A DNA stretch of 64,000 bases. It comes from Deltaproteobacteria bacterium. GTDB lineage: Bacteria > Myxococcota > Myxococcia > Myxococcales > Anaeromyxobacteraceae. The stretch covers positions 274,501 through 338,500 of the forward strand of contig JACRMN010000023.1 in assembly GCA_016214955.1 (NCBI GenBank), in the 5' to 3' direction. The stretch's first letter is position 1. Every line of letters starts with the position of its first letter. Shown piece after piece: positions 16,696-25,592 of this stretch. The notes beneath the pieces are model-generated. The model saw nothing but the letters and a program-made list of their open reading frames with translations. It was not told where the DNA came from and searched no databases. The translations under genes and the position numbers were made by a program.

Positions 16696-18438
16696 GTGAG
16701 GGAGGAGCCCCTGCGAGCCACCACCCGAGCCCTGGCGGGACTGGCGCTGGCCGCCGCCGGCTCGGCGCGCGGCGGCGTGACCGGCAACGTCGAGGTGCAG
16801 GCCCAGGCCACCCAGAACGTCTCCCAGGCGCCGGGCGGCCCCAGCCAGGTCACCGCCGGCGCGCTCCTGCTCGAGAGCCTGTCGCTCCACTACGCCGGCC
16901 TCCCCTTCGGCCCGGCGGTGGCGGTGGTCGCCGCCGGCGGCTCCTTCTCCCACGTCGACGGCTGGTACGGGCGCGGCCTGCAGGCCAGCGGGCAGGTGGT
17001 CTCCTTCGACGCCTCGCTCGGCTTCCTCCCGCGGCGCGCCGTCCCGCTGCGCCTGTACGCCGGGGGCTCCTACGCCAGCGGCACCGGGGGCCTGCTGGCC
17101 CGGAGCGGCGCCGGCCCCAGCCTGCTCTACGGTGGCTCGGTGAACCTGGAGCCGGGGCGCATCGCGCCCGGGCTGCGGCTCGACGCCTCGGAGAGCCGCA
17201 GCTCCCGGCCCGGCCTGGAGCGGCTCTCCGACGTGCAGCGGCGGCTGGTGGCCACCGCCTACGACACCTGGCGCGGCCAGAGCCTCCAGCTCACCGCCCG
17301 GGTGGACACCGACCACCGCCAGGGCGCGGGCGACATCCGCTCCCGCGGCCTGACGCTCCTGTGGAGCTCGCCCTTCCACCAGACCACGGTGCTGGCCTCC
17401 GAGGTGCGGCGCACGCTGGCGGTGCTGGGCGGCATCACCAGCGATCGCCAGGCCAGCGCCTCTTCGGAGCAGCGCTGGTCGCCCACGCTGGCCACCCAGC
17501 AGGCGCTGCGCCTCTCCGAGGCGGGGGCGGGCTCGTCCACCGGGCGGCTGGGCGAGGGCCGTGCCTCCTTCACCTGGCACCGCGGGCTCGGCGCCGGCGC
17601 GCTCACCTTCTCCGGCGGGGCCAGCGCCGGCTCCACCCGCTCCACCGGCCCGGGCGGCGACGGGCGCGGCGAGAGCTGGGCCGTCAACGGCCGCGCCGCC
17701 TACGGGCGGCCCCTCGGGCCGCTCACCGCCAGCGTCGCCGCGGGCGCCGCCACCTCGGCCTGCGCCTGCCGCTTCGGCACCGATGGCCAGAGCACGCTCC
17801 TCGACGCCACCGCCTCCCTCGGCCTCCAGGGCGGGGCCCGGGGCGCCGCCCAGGCCGACTACACCCTGGTCCGCGCCCTGGCGCCGCTGGCGCGGGGCGG
17901 CGACAGGCTGGAGAACCACGCCCGGCTCTTCGGCCGCCTGGCCCTGACCGAGCTGGCCCAGCTCACCAGCACCCTGGCGTGGGACGACGGCGTGCGTGAG
18001 CTGCTCGACATCACCCGCGGCCGGGCCACCAGCCTGCACGAGCGCGCCCTCTCCGGATCGCTGGGCGCCGCCACCCGCCTCGGCCACCTCTACCCCAGCG
18101 CCGAGGTGCGCCACGCGCGCAACGCCGTGGTCACCGACGGCTCGCTCTTCGTGGCCGGCAGGCCCACCCTGGTCCGCTCGGTCACCAGCGCCCTGGCCGG
18201 GCTCACCTGGAGCCCGCGGGAGACCCTGGGGCTGCAGGGCCAGGTGCAGGGCGCCTGGACCCAGCTGCAGGAGAGCCCCGACCTCACGTCGCTGGGCGCC
18301 AGCCTGGCCCTCACCTGGCGCCTGGGCCGCCTCACCGCCAGCCTGCAGTACCAGGCGGCCCGCAACCGGCAGGGCGACGACCCGGCCACCTTCCAGCAGT
18401 CGATCCGGGCGGTGCTGACGCGCCCTTTCGAGCTCTGA
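16696..18438 (+). CDS. large outer-membrane beta-barrel protein
   Basis: A 580-residue exported protein with a signal (ALAGLALAAAGSARGG) and then continuous alternating amphipathic strands rich in Gly, Ser, Thr and aromatic residues. It ends RAVLTRPFEL, with the Phe near the C-terminus that barrel proteins often have. No soluble domain or heme motif is seen; a CAC lies near residue 356. By size and position it could be the porin part of a porin-cytochrome conduit carrying electrons over the outer membrane, comparable in role but not evidently in sequence to MtrB or OmbB. The GTG start follows the tetraheme gene by 10 bases. Confidence 0.72.
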   Translation: MREEPLRATTRALAGLALAAAGSARGGVTGNVEVQAQATQNVSQAPGGPSQVTAGALLLESLSLHYAGLPFGPAVAVVAAGGSFSHVDGWYGRGLQASGQVVSFDASLGFLPRRAVPLRLYAGGSYASGTGGLLARSGAGPSLLYGGSVNLEPGRIAPGLRLDASESRSSRPGLERLSDVQRRLVATAYDTWRGQSLQLTARVDTDHRQGAGDIRSRGLTLLWSSPFHQTTVLASEVRRTLAVLGGITSDRQASASSEQRWSPTLATQQALRLSEAGAGSSTGRLGEGRASFTWHRGLGAGALTFSGGASAGSTRSTGPGGDGRGESWAVNGRAAYGRPLGPLTASVAAGAATSACACRFGTDGQSTLLDATASLGLQGGARGAAQADYTLVRALAPLARGGDRLENHARLFGRLALTELAQLTSTLAWDDGVRELLDITRGRATSLHERALSGSLGAATRLGHLYPSAEVRHARNAVVTDGSLFVAGRPTLVRSVTSALAGLTWSPRETLGLQGQVQGAWTQLQESPDLTSLGASLALTWRLGRLTASLQYQAARNRQGDDPATFQQSIRAVLTRPFEL

Positions 18439-18440
18439 CC

Positions 18441-19463
18441 ATGGCCCGCCTCCTGCTCCTCGCCGCCGCTGCCTGCGCCGCCGCCTGCGCCCACGGCGAG
18501 GTGCGCCGCGTCGGGGCCCGCCTCCCCGGCGACCCGGCCTGGCCGCGCGGCGAGCGGCGGGAGATCGCCTGGGTGGGCGAGATCCGCGGGCCGGAGAGCC
18601 TGGGCATCGAGCGCGGCTTCTGGCGAAGGGTGTGGGATCTCGTCACCGGCAGCGACGACCTCTCCGGCCTCTACCGCCCCTTCGGCGTGGCGGTGGACGG
18701 CGCGGGCCGCGTGGCGGTCGCCGACCCGGGCCGGCGGCTGGTGCACCTGTTCGACCCGGCCTCGGCGAGCGCGCGCCGGATCGGCGGCGGCGACGAGCCC
18801 CTCGTCTACCCGGTGGCCGTGGCCTTCCTGGGCAGGCTCCTGCTGGTGGCCGACGCCGAGGCCGGCGCGCTGCGGGCCTTCGACCTCGAGGGCCGGCCGG
18901 CCCCCCTGCCGGTCGCCGCACCGCGCCTGGTGCGCCCTTCGGGCCTGGCCGTGGACGAGCAGCGCAGGCGGCTCTACGTCTCCGACGCCGCCGAGCACCT
19001 GGTCCACGTCCTGCCCCTCGACCCCGGCGGCGCGGCTTCCCGCCTCGGCGGGCGGGGCCGCGAGGCCGGCCGCTTCAACTTCCCCACCCACCTGGCCCTC
19101 GACGCCGGAGGCGGCCTGGCGGTCTGCGACGCCCTCAACTTCCGCATCCAGCTCTTCGACGCCGAGCTTCGGCCCCGCTCCGCCTTCGGCCAGGTCGGAG
19201 ACGGGCTCGGCGATCTGGCACGGCCCAAGGGCATCGCCTTCGACCGCGACGGGGTGGTCTTCGTCGTCGAGGGCTACTTCGACGTGGTGCAGGCCTTCGA
19301 GCCCGGAGGTCGGCTCCTGGGGGTCTTCGGCGGGACCGGCGTCACCCCGGGCCGCTTCTGGCTGGCCGGCGGCATGGCCACCGACGCCCGCGGGCGGCTC
19401 TACGTGGCCGACACCTACAACGCGCGGGTGCAGGTCTTCGACCTGGAAGCGAGGACGCCGTGA
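18441..19463 (+). CDS. second NHL-repeat lipoprotein
   Basis: A 340-residue relative of the first propeller of this operon. The signal LLLLAAAACAAACAHG has a lipobox-like AAAC. Repeats include RPFGVAVDGAGRVAVADP, YPVAVAFLGRLLLVADA, RPSGLAVDEQRRRLYVSD, FPTHLALDAGGGLAVCDA, RPKGIAFDRDGVVFVVEG and GGMATDARGRLYVADT. Both NHL genes share the sequence FWRR before the first blade and the FPT(H/F)LAL repeat, so they look like a duplication. It starts two bases after the barrel stop and overlaps the next cytochrome by four bases, so translation is probably coupled. Confidence 0.84.
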   Translation: MARLLLLAAAACAAACAHGEVRRVGARLPGDPAWPRGERREIAWVGEIRGPESLGIERGFWRRVWDLVTGSDDLSGLYRPFGVAVDGAGRVAVADPGRRLVHLFDPASASARRIGGGDEPLVYPVAVAFLGRLLLVADAEAGALRAFDLEGRPAPLPVAAPRLVRPSGLAVDEQRRRLYVSDAAEHLVHVLPLDPGGAASRLGGRGREAGRFNFPTHLALDAGGGLAVCDALNFRIQLFDAELRPRSAFGQVGDGLGDLARPKGIAFDRDGVVFVVEGYFDVVQAFEPGGRLLGVFGGTGVTPGRFWLAGGMATDARGRLYVADTYNARVQVFDLEARTP

Positions 19464-21415
19464 TCGCCCTCACCCTGGCGCTGCTGCTGGCGCAGCAGTC
19501 GGACGTCCGCTCCACCCGCCACAACCTCTCGGCCAGCGGCGGCCAGGCCGTCCGCGCCGCCACCCTCGACGAGGTCTGCGTCTTCTGCCACACGCCCCAC
19601 GGCGCCTACCAGTCGCGTCCCGTCTGGAACCGCAACCTCTCCTACCAGGACAGCCCCACCCTCTACTCCCTGTACGGCTCCACCACTCTCGACGCCACGG
19701 TGGCCCGGCCGACGGGCGCCTCCAAGCTCTGCCTCTCCTGCCACGACGGCACGCTGGCCCTGGGCTCGCTCATGAACCTGGACGCGCAGCGCCCCGCCGC
19801 GGTGACCATGGAGGGCGGCGTCACCACCATGCCGGCGGGCCGGACGCTGCTCTCCACCGACCTGCGCAACGACCACCCCATCTCGATGGTGCCCAACCCC
19901 GCCGCCGATCCGGAGATCCGGCTGCCGCCGCCCGGCGACGCCATCCGGCTGCGCGAGGGATCGACGGCGGGGGTGAAGGACTCGGTGCAGTGCACCTCCT
20001 GCCACGACCCGCACCTGGCCACCTTCAAGTTCCTGGTGAAGGACAACCTCCGCGGCGCGGTGTGCCTCACCTGCCACGACAAGCCCGGCTGGCTGGGCAG
20101 CCGCCACGAGGCCTCCCTGGCGCCATACCCGGCCGGCGGCGCCACCACCGTCGGCGACCTGGGCTGCCTGGCCTGCCACGCACCCCACAACGGGCAGTCC
20201 CCCTCGCGGCTGCTGCAGACCAGCAACCGCTCCCAGGGCGCGCCCTTCCCCTGGGCCGAGGAGAACGTCTGCTTCTCCTGCCACCAGCCCGGCGGCACCG
20301 GCACCGACCCCCTGCGCGGCCGCCCGGCGCCCGACATCCGCAGCCAGTTCCAGAAGCCCGTGCACCACCCGGTGGAGCTCACCACCGACGTGCACCAGCC
20401 GGTCTTCACCAACCACCTGCCCGAGCCCGAGCCGGTGCTCAACGACCGCAAGCACGTCGAGTGCGCCGACTGTCACAACCCGCACCGGGTCCAGGCGCTG
20501 CCCGGCAACGTCTACGAGGGACAGAAGGGCATCTCGCTCTCCGGCGGCACGGTGGTGGACGACGCCGCCACCGATCTCCACCAGTACGAGCTCTGCCTCC
20601 GCTGCCACGGCGACACCTTCGCCACCATGATCCCGCCGGCGCCGACGCGCCCCCCCGGCGGCGGCAACAAGCGCGTCGAGTTCCAGCCCACCAACGACTC
20701 CTACCACCCGGTCCCCGGCCCGGGCCGGAACCAGTCCACCTTCCTCAACAACGTCCTCGACACGCCCGACGGGCAGCTCCGCGGCAACGACTGGCAGGGC
20801 AACCGGCTCAACCGCTCCTCCACCGTGCTCTGCACCGACTGTCACAACAACGACCAGACCGCCGACACCCCGGGCAGCGCCCGCAACTCTCCCTCCGGGC
20901 CCAAGGGGCCGCACGGCTCGCTCAACACCCGCATGCTGCGCGCCAGCTACTCCACCCAGGTGGGCAGCGCGGGCGGTCCGCCCTTCGGCGCCTTCAACGC
21001 CGGCAACTTCGCGCTCTGCTTCCTGTGCCACGACCAGGGGCGCCTGCTGGGGCAGACGGTGAGCCGCAGCAACTTCTTCCAGGCGGGCGGCGTGGGAGCG
21101 GGGCGCGGCAACCTCCACAACATGCACCTGGTGGAGCGGACCAACGCCGCCTGCCACGAGTGCCACTACAACGTTCACTCCAACGTCCAGGCCGCCAACA
21201 CCGACTACCGCAACGCCCTGGGCACCGACACCCACCTCGTCAACTTCGCTCCCAACGTCCGCCCCTTCCCCGGCCCCGACCCGTACTACGGCGACCGGCC
21301 CACGCTGCCGCGCTACGGCCGCACGCCCACCAACCGGCCCTACTGCTTCCTCTCCTGCCACGGCCGCGACGCCATGGACGGCGACAAGACCGTCTACCTG
21401 CCCCCCAACCCGTGA
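19460..21415 (+). CDS. dodecaheme cytochrome c, OmcE-like head plus eight-heme extension
   Basis: A 651-residue exported cytochrome that starts at GTG within the stop of the NHL gene (GTGA overlap, GAGG upstream). Residues ~15-215 repeat the OmcE pattern: STRHNLS, CVFCHTPHG, CLSCHDGT, NDHPISM, CTSCHDPH, CLTCHDK. The rest adds CLACHAPH, CFSCH, CADCHNPH, CLRCH, CTDCH, CFLCH, CHECH and a final CFLSCHG, which is a CX3CH site. That gives 11 CxxCH and one CX3CH. Paired CxxCH-PH motifs mark the doubled-CXXCH family. It may be an extracellular or barrel-associated carrier. Confidence 0.88.
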   Translation: MIALTLALLLAQQSDVRSTRHNLSASGGQAVRAATLDEVCVFCHTPHGAYQSRPVWNRNLSYQDSPTLYSLYGSTTLDATVARPTGASKLCLSCHDGTLALGSLMNLDAQRPAAVTMEGGVTTMPAGRTLLSTDLRNDHPISMVPNPAADPEIRLPPPGDAIRLREGSTAGVKDSVQCTSCHDPHLATFKFLVKDNLRGAVCLTCHDKPGWLGSRHEASLAPYPAGGATTVGDLGCLACHAPHNGQSPSRLLQTSNRSQGAPFPWAEENVCFSCHQPGGTGTDPLRGRPAPDIRSQFQKPVHHPVELTTDVHQPVFTNHLPEPEPVLNDRKHVECADCHNPHRVQALPGNVYEGQKGISLSGGTVVDDAATDLHQYELCLRCHGDTFATMIPPAPTRPPGGGNKRVEFQPTNDSYHPVPGPGRNQSTFLNNVLDTPDGQLRGNDWQGNRLNRSSTVLCTDCHNNDQTADTPGSARNSPSGPKGPHGSLNTRMLRASYSTQVGSAGGPPFGAFNAGNFALCFLCHDQGRLLGQTVSRSNFFQAGGVGAGRGNLHNMHLVERTNAACHECHYNVHSNVQAANTDYRNALGTDTHLVNFAPNVRPFPGPDPYYGDRPTLPRYGRTPTNRPYCFLSCHGRDAMDGDKTVYLPPNP

Positions 21416-22143
21416 ACGCCGCCGCCGCCAGCGCCCTCGCCCTGCTGCTCGCCGCCGAGCTGGCCCCGGCGCGCCTCTCGCGCCTCGACGGCTCGCGCCA
21501 CAACTTCTTCGGCGCTGGCCACCCCGCCCCCTCCGCCGACCTCGACCTGTGCCAGTTCTGCCACGTCCCCAACCGGCTGCCCTCGGCCCAGGCCCCGGCG
21601 CCGCTCTGGGCCCCGGGCGCGCCACCCCAGGCCGCGGCCCTCGACGTCCGCGCCGATCCCGGCGGGCAGCCCCAGCCGCTGCGCTTCGCCGGCTCGACGC
21701 TGCGCTGCCTCTCCTGCCACGACTCCACCGTGTCCCGCATCAACATCCCCTTCCGCCCCTCCTCCACCTCGCTGCGCGGGGACGAGGTGGCCGCCGACCG
21801 CCACCGCCGCGAGGCGCCCGGCGACGCCTACCTCGCCATCCCCGAGGGCTGGACCGGCCGGGTGATGGGGAACCACCCGGTGGGGGTGCCCTACCCGCTG
21901 GGTTCGGCCGGCTACCGGCTCTACGACCCGCGGGCGGCGCCCCTGCCGGCACGGGAATGGGAGCCCGACCCCCGCGCCAAGGGGCTGAAGCTCTTCGCCG
22001 ACCAGAGCGGCTTCGACATCCCGCCGGGCGGCGCCGGCGTCGAGTGCGCCTCCTGCCACGACCCCCACGGAACGCCCAACCTCCCCTTCTTGCGCCTGCC
22101 CAAGGCCCGGAGCGAGCTGTGCCTCGGTTGCCACCGGAAGTGA
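21412..22143 (+). CDS. second OmcE-like tetraheme cytochrome c
   Basis: A 243-residue exported cytochrome. The GTG start lies inside the stop of the dodecaheme gene. After a signal (ALALLLAAELAPARLS) come GSRHNFFG, CQFCHVPN, CLSCHDST, NHPVGVPYPL, CASCHDPHGT and a C-terminal CLGCHRK. It is a divergent paralogue of the gene at 15906: HTPH after heme 1 is here HVPN, so a distal His ligand is lost or moved. Whether it forms a filament or a mixed filament with its paralogue cannot be told. Confidence 0.85.
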   Translation: MNAAAASALALLLAAELAPARLSRLDGSRHNFFGAGHPAPSADLDLCQFCHVPNRLPSAQAPAPLWAPGAPPQAAALDVRADPGGQPQPLRFAGSTLRCLSCHDSTVSRINIPFRPSSTSLRGDEVAADRHRREAPGDAYLAIPEGWTGRVMGNHPVGVPYPLGSAGYRLYDPRAAPLPAREWEPDPRAKGLKLFADQSGFDIPPGGAGVECASCHDPHGTPNLPFLRLPKARSELCLGCHRK

Positions 22144-23276
22144 AAGCCGCCGTCGCCTCGCTGCTCCTGGCCGCGCTGCCCGCCGCCGCCCGCGCCGCGG
22201 CGCCGCCCCCCGCCGGCCCGGGGGAGGACTGCCTCTCCTGTCACGGGGCCCTGGTCGCCGGGAAGAAGGTGGTCCACCCGCCGGTGAAGAACGGCCTGTG
22301 CCTGGGCTGCCACCTGCCGCTGGCGGCCGCCGAGCACCGCTTCGGCTGGCGCGAGGAGGGCAAGGCCATGTGCCGGCAGTGCCACGGGCCGCGCGACACC
22401 CAGAAGGTGCGCCACGACCCGGTGGAGCAGGGGCTCTGCCTCTACTGCCACGACCCCCACGCCTCCGACAACCACGTGCGGCTGCGGCTGCCCATCTTCC
22501 AGACCTGCACCCAGTGTCACCCCTCCAAGCGCGTCCAGGACGCCACCAGCGCCACGCGCCACGGGGCCCTGGATCCGGCGCAGAACCCGCTGGTGTGCGT
22601 GGCCTGCCACGATCCCCACCAGTCGGACCACGAGAAGCGGCTCAAGGCCTGGCCGCCCATGAACGTGTGCCTCACCTGCCACGACAAGGTGCAGCGGGCA
22701 CCCGACGGCCCGCTCCTGAACATGAAGGCCTGGCTCGACCAGCACCCGGACAACGAGCTTCGCCACGGGCCGGTGCGCGAGGGCATGTGCAACCACTGCC
22801 ACGAGCCCCACGGCACCGACGAGTTCCGCATGCTGCGCGGCTCCTTCCCGCCCGAGTTCTACTGGCCCTACAGGCCGGGAGACACCTACGGCCTCTGCTT
22901 CCGCTGCCACGACAGGCGGCTCCTCGAGACCCAGCTCGTCCAGGCCCCGCCGGCGGCGGCCCGCCAGGACCGGATCGACTGGGCCAGGCTGGCCGAGGGC
23001 GACAGGCTGGTGCGCGCCGGGACCACCGGGTTCCGCAACGGCGAGGAGAACCTGCACTTCAAGCACACCAACAAGCCCGACAAGGGCCGCACCTGCCGCG
23101 ACTGCCACGACTTCCACGCCAGCCCCAACCCCAAGCACATCCGCACCTCCACCGGCTTCGGCAACTGGGAGTTCAAGCTCAACTACGCGAAGAGCGAGAC
23201 CGGCGGCCGCTGCTGGCCCGGCTGTCACGTGGAGCGGCGCTACGACAGGCTCCAGAAGCTGGAGAACCCGCGGTGA
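22140..23276 (+). CDS. undecaheme doubled-CXXCH cytochrome c
   Basis: A 378-residue periplasmic or secreted cytochrome, started by a GTG that overlaps the previous stop. A signal (VASLLLAALPAAARAAA) is followed by CLSCH, CLGCH, CRQCH, CLYCH, CTQCH, CVACH, CLTCH, CNHCH, CFRCH and CRDCH, and then CWPGCH, a CX3CH site. Repeated CHDPHxSD(N/H) units match the doubled-CXXCH family. The C-terminal part NLHFKHTNKPDKGRTCRDCHDFH resembles the tail of other deltaproteobacterial cytochromes of this class. It probably relays electrons between the inner-membrane complex and the outer-membrane parts. Confidence 0.88.
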   Translation: MKAAVASLLLAALPAAARAAAPPPAGPGEDCLSCHGALVAGKKVVHPPVKNGLCLGCHLPLAAAEHRFGWREEGKAMCRQCHGPRDTQKVRHDPVEQGLCLYCHDPHASDNHVRLRLPIFQTCTQCHPSKRVQDATSATRHGALDPAQNPLVCVACHDPHQSDHEKRLKAWPPMNVCLTCHDKVQRAPDGPLLNMKAWLDQHPDNELRHGPVREGMCNHCHEPHGTDEFRMLRGSFPPEFYWPYRPGDTYGLCFRCHDRRLLETQLVQAPPAAARQDRIDWARLAEGDRLVRAGTTGFRNGEENLHFKHTNKPDKGRTCRDCHDFHASPNPKHIRTSTGFGNWEFKLNYAKSETGGRCWPGCHVERRYDRLQKLENPR

Positions 23277-24199
23277 TCGCCCCCGCCCTGGCCGCCGCCC
23301 TGCTGGCCGCGCCGGTGGTCCTGGCCCCCGGGCCGCGGGCCCAGTCGGTGCGCGCCGAGGTCTGGGTGGTGGCCGAGGGAGAGGGGCCGGTGTCGGCCTG
23401 GGCCGGCGGCGAGGCGCCCCGGGCCTGCCGCAGCGGGGGAGCGATGGAGCGGGTGGCCCACTGCCGGGTGGCGCTGCAGCCGGGGGAGAACCGGGTGGTG
23501 GTGCGCGACGCCGGCGGCGAGGCCTCCCTGGCGGTGCTGCGCTACGTCACCACCGGCCGCCTGGTGGGCGCCGACACCGCCGGCTTCGGCGAGGGGACGG
23601 TGCACAGGCCCGAGGTCGAGGCCCGCTGCGCGCGCTGCCACGACCTCGGCGCGGCCGCCGGGCACCCGCGCCAGGTGCCCCTGCCGGCGTCGGCCTGCGC
23701 CCCCTGCCACGCCGAGCTCTCCGCCCGCCGCTACCCCCACGGCCCGGTGGGCCAGGGCGCCTGCCTGATGTGCCACGACCCCGGCTCCTCGCCGCAGCGC
23801 TACGCGGTGGCCTGGCCCATCCAGGAGACCTGCTTCCGCTGCCACTTCGACATCCGCGGGCAGATGGAGCGCAAGGCCTGGCGCCACGGTCCGGCCGCCG
23901 CCGGCCGCTGCACCACCTGCCACGATCCCCACGGCTCGGAGAACCCCTTCTGGCTCAAGAAGCCCATCTTCGACCTCTGCACCAACTGCCACACCGAGAA
24001 GGCCAGCGGCCGCCACGTGGTGCTGGGCTTCGTGTACGGCGACGGCCACCCGCTGAAGGGCCGCCCCCATCCCCTGAAGCCGGGCGTGGAGCTGGCCTGC
24101 TCCAGCTGCCACAACCCGCACGCCGCCCAGGTCCGTTTCCTGTGGCAGTTCGACGCCACGGTGAGAGAGGAGCTCTGCCGCACATGTCACCCCAAGTGA
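23273..24199 (+). CDS. octaheme doubled-CXXCH cytochrome c with N-terminal beta domain
   Basis: A 308-residue exported protein, GTG start overlapping the previous stop. Residues ~25-110 form a heme-free, beta-rich region (QSVRAEVWVV, ENRVVVRDAGGEASLAVL) of unknown fold. Eight CxxCH motifs follow: CARCH, CAPCH, CLMCH, CFRCH, CTTCH, CTNCH, CSSCH and CRTCH, with CHDPHGSENPFWL and CHNPHAAQ as doubled-CXXCH units. The protein ends directly after heme 8 (CHPK). The N-terminal part may be a docking domain. Confidence 0.86.
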   Translation: MIAPALAAALLAAPVVLAPGPRAQSVRAEVWVVAEGEGPVSAWAGGEAPRACRSGGAMERVAHCRVALQPGENRVVVRDAGGEASLAVLRYVTTGRLVGADTAGFGEGTVHRPEVEARCARCHDLGAAAGHPRQVPLPASACAPCHAELSARRYPHGPVGQGACLMCHDPGSSPQRYAVAWPIQETCFRCHFDIRGQMERKAWRHGPAAAGRCTTCHDPHGSENPFWLKKPIFDLCTNCHTEKASGRHVVLGFVYGDGHPLKGRPHPLKPGVELACSSCHNPHAAQVRFLWQFDATVREELCRTCHPK

Positions 24200-25044
24200 T
24201 CCTCCTGGTGCGGCGCGCCGGCGCGCTGGCCGCCGCCCTGCTCACCCTCGCCCCGGCGGCTGCCGCCGGCCAGGCTCGCCCCCGCCCGGCCTCGGCGGCA
24301 CCGGCGGCGCGCACCTTCACCCCCTGGGACCAGCCGCCACCGCCTCCGCCCCCGCCGGGCGACGACCTGCTGGCGCTGGGAGAGCGGGTGTTCCGCGGGG
24401 CCTGCGTCGGCTGTCACGGCGAGAAGGGGCTGGGCGACGGGAGGGAGGGCAAGCTCATCTCCATCCCGCCGCGCGACTTCGTGGCCGCCCAGTTCCTGTG
24501 CCGCCACACCCCGTCCGGCTCGCTGCCCCGCGACGAGGATCTCTTCCGCTCCATCCGGCGCGGCTTCAGGCCAGACGTGGGCATGCCCTCCTTCCTCTTC
24601 CTCAGCGACAGGGAGGTGTGGGGGGTCATCTCCTTCCTCAAGACCCTCTCCCCTCGCTGGAAGGAGGACGAGGTCCCGCCGCCGCTGGTGGTGCCGCCGG
24701 CGCCCCCCTTCGGCAAGGACGGGGTGGCCCGCGGGGCGCAGGCCTACGTGGCCGCGGGCTGTGCCGCCTGCCACGGCAAGGAGGGGCACGGCGACGGCCC
24801 CTCGGCGCCCAAGCTCAAGTACGACAGCGGCCGGCCGGTGCGGCCCGCCGACTTCCGCCGGCCGCGCGACTTCAAGTGCGGCCAGCGCCCGGCCGACCTC
24901 TTCCGCACGCTGGTGAACGGGATGGACGGCAGCCCCATGCCCTCCTTCGCCGACGAGACCACCGTGGAGCAGCGCTGGGACCTGGTGCAGTTCATCCTCT
25001 CGGTGGGGGCCGCGCCCGGCGCCGCGCCCGCGCCGGGCCGCTAG
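24196..25044 (+). CDS. diheme cytochrome c with two class I domains
   Basis: A 282-residue exported protein with two tandem cytochrome c domains. The first has CVGCHGEKG and, later, GMPSF; the second has CAACHGKEG and, later, PMPSF, so each has a plausible Met ligand. A Pro run (WDQPPPPPPPPGDD) separates the signal region from domain 1. GTG 24196 was preferred to ATG 24184 because it repeats the GTGA stop-start overlap of the preceding genes. It is a likely small periplasmic shuttle, perhaps linking the bc complex to the large cytochromes. Confidence 0.85.
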   Translation: MILLVRRAGALAAALLTLAPAAAAGQARPRPASAAPAARTFTPWDQPPPPPPPPGDDLLALGERVFRGACVGCHGEKGLGDGREGKLISIPPRDFVAAQFLCRHTPSGSLPRDEDLFRSIRRGFRPDVGMPSFLFLSDREVWGVISFLKTLSPRWKEDEVPPPLVVPPAPPFGKDGVARGAQAYVAAGCAACHGKEGHGDGPSAPKLKYDSGRPVRPADFRRPRDFKCGQRPADLFRTLVNGMDGSPMPSFADETTVEQRWDLVQFILSVGAAPGAAPAPGR

Positions 25045-25054
25045 CGGAGCCGCC

Positions 25055-25579
25055 ATGGCCTACTTCATCGTCGAGACCTGCGTCGGCTGCACCGCCTGCG
25101 TCAACCGCTGCCCCACCGACGCCATCGCCGGGAGCCGCAAGGCCCTGCACGTCATCGACCCGGAGCTGTGCATCGACTGCGGCGCCTGCGGTGTGGTCTG
25201 CCCGGCGGAGGCCATCTATGACGACCGGCGGCAGCTCACGCTGCTCCTCAAGAAGCAGCAGCGACCGCTGGCCTACGTGGACGCGCTGGCCTGCACCGGC
25301 TGCGACAAGTGCGCCGAGCACTGCCCCTTCGACTGCCTGCACCTCGACGAGCGCGGCGACGCCGACTCGCCCCACTTCGGGCTCATGCGGGTCGAGGAGC
25401 CCAAGTGCACGGGGTGCCGCGAGTGCGAGGAGGCCTGCCCGTACGACGCCATCTTCGTCCACCGGCGCGACCAGGTGCCGGCCTGGCTCCAGGCCAACCT
25501 GGCGCCGCCCTTCGCCAGGGCCGGCGCCGCCGCGCCCCCGGCGGCGACGCCGCCTGCCGCGCCTCCCGCCGTCCCCTGA
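25055..25579 (+). CDS. four-cluster polyferredoxin
   Basis: A 174-residue protein with four Cys clusters: CVGCTACVNRCP, CIDCGACGVVCP, CTGCDKCAEHCP and CTGCRECEEACP, enough for four [4Fe-4S] centres. There is no signal peptide or Tat motif, so it should be cytoplasmic, which is unexpected in an operon of exported cytochromes. The C-terminal tail is low-complexity Ala/Pro. GGAG precedes the ATG. It may feed electrons from cytoplasmic donors to an unseen membrane partner, or serve an unrelated cytoplasmic step. Confidence 0.9.
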   Translation: MAYFIVETCVGCTACVNRCPTDAIAGSRKALHVIDPELCIDCGACGVVCPAEAIYDDRRQLTLLLKKQQRPLAYVDALACTGCDKCAEHCPFDCLHLDERGDADSPHFGLMRVEEPKCTGCRECEEACPYDAIFVHRRDQVPAWLQANLAPPFARAGAAAPPAATPPAAPPAVP

Positions 25580-25592
25580 GCCCGGAGGTCCC

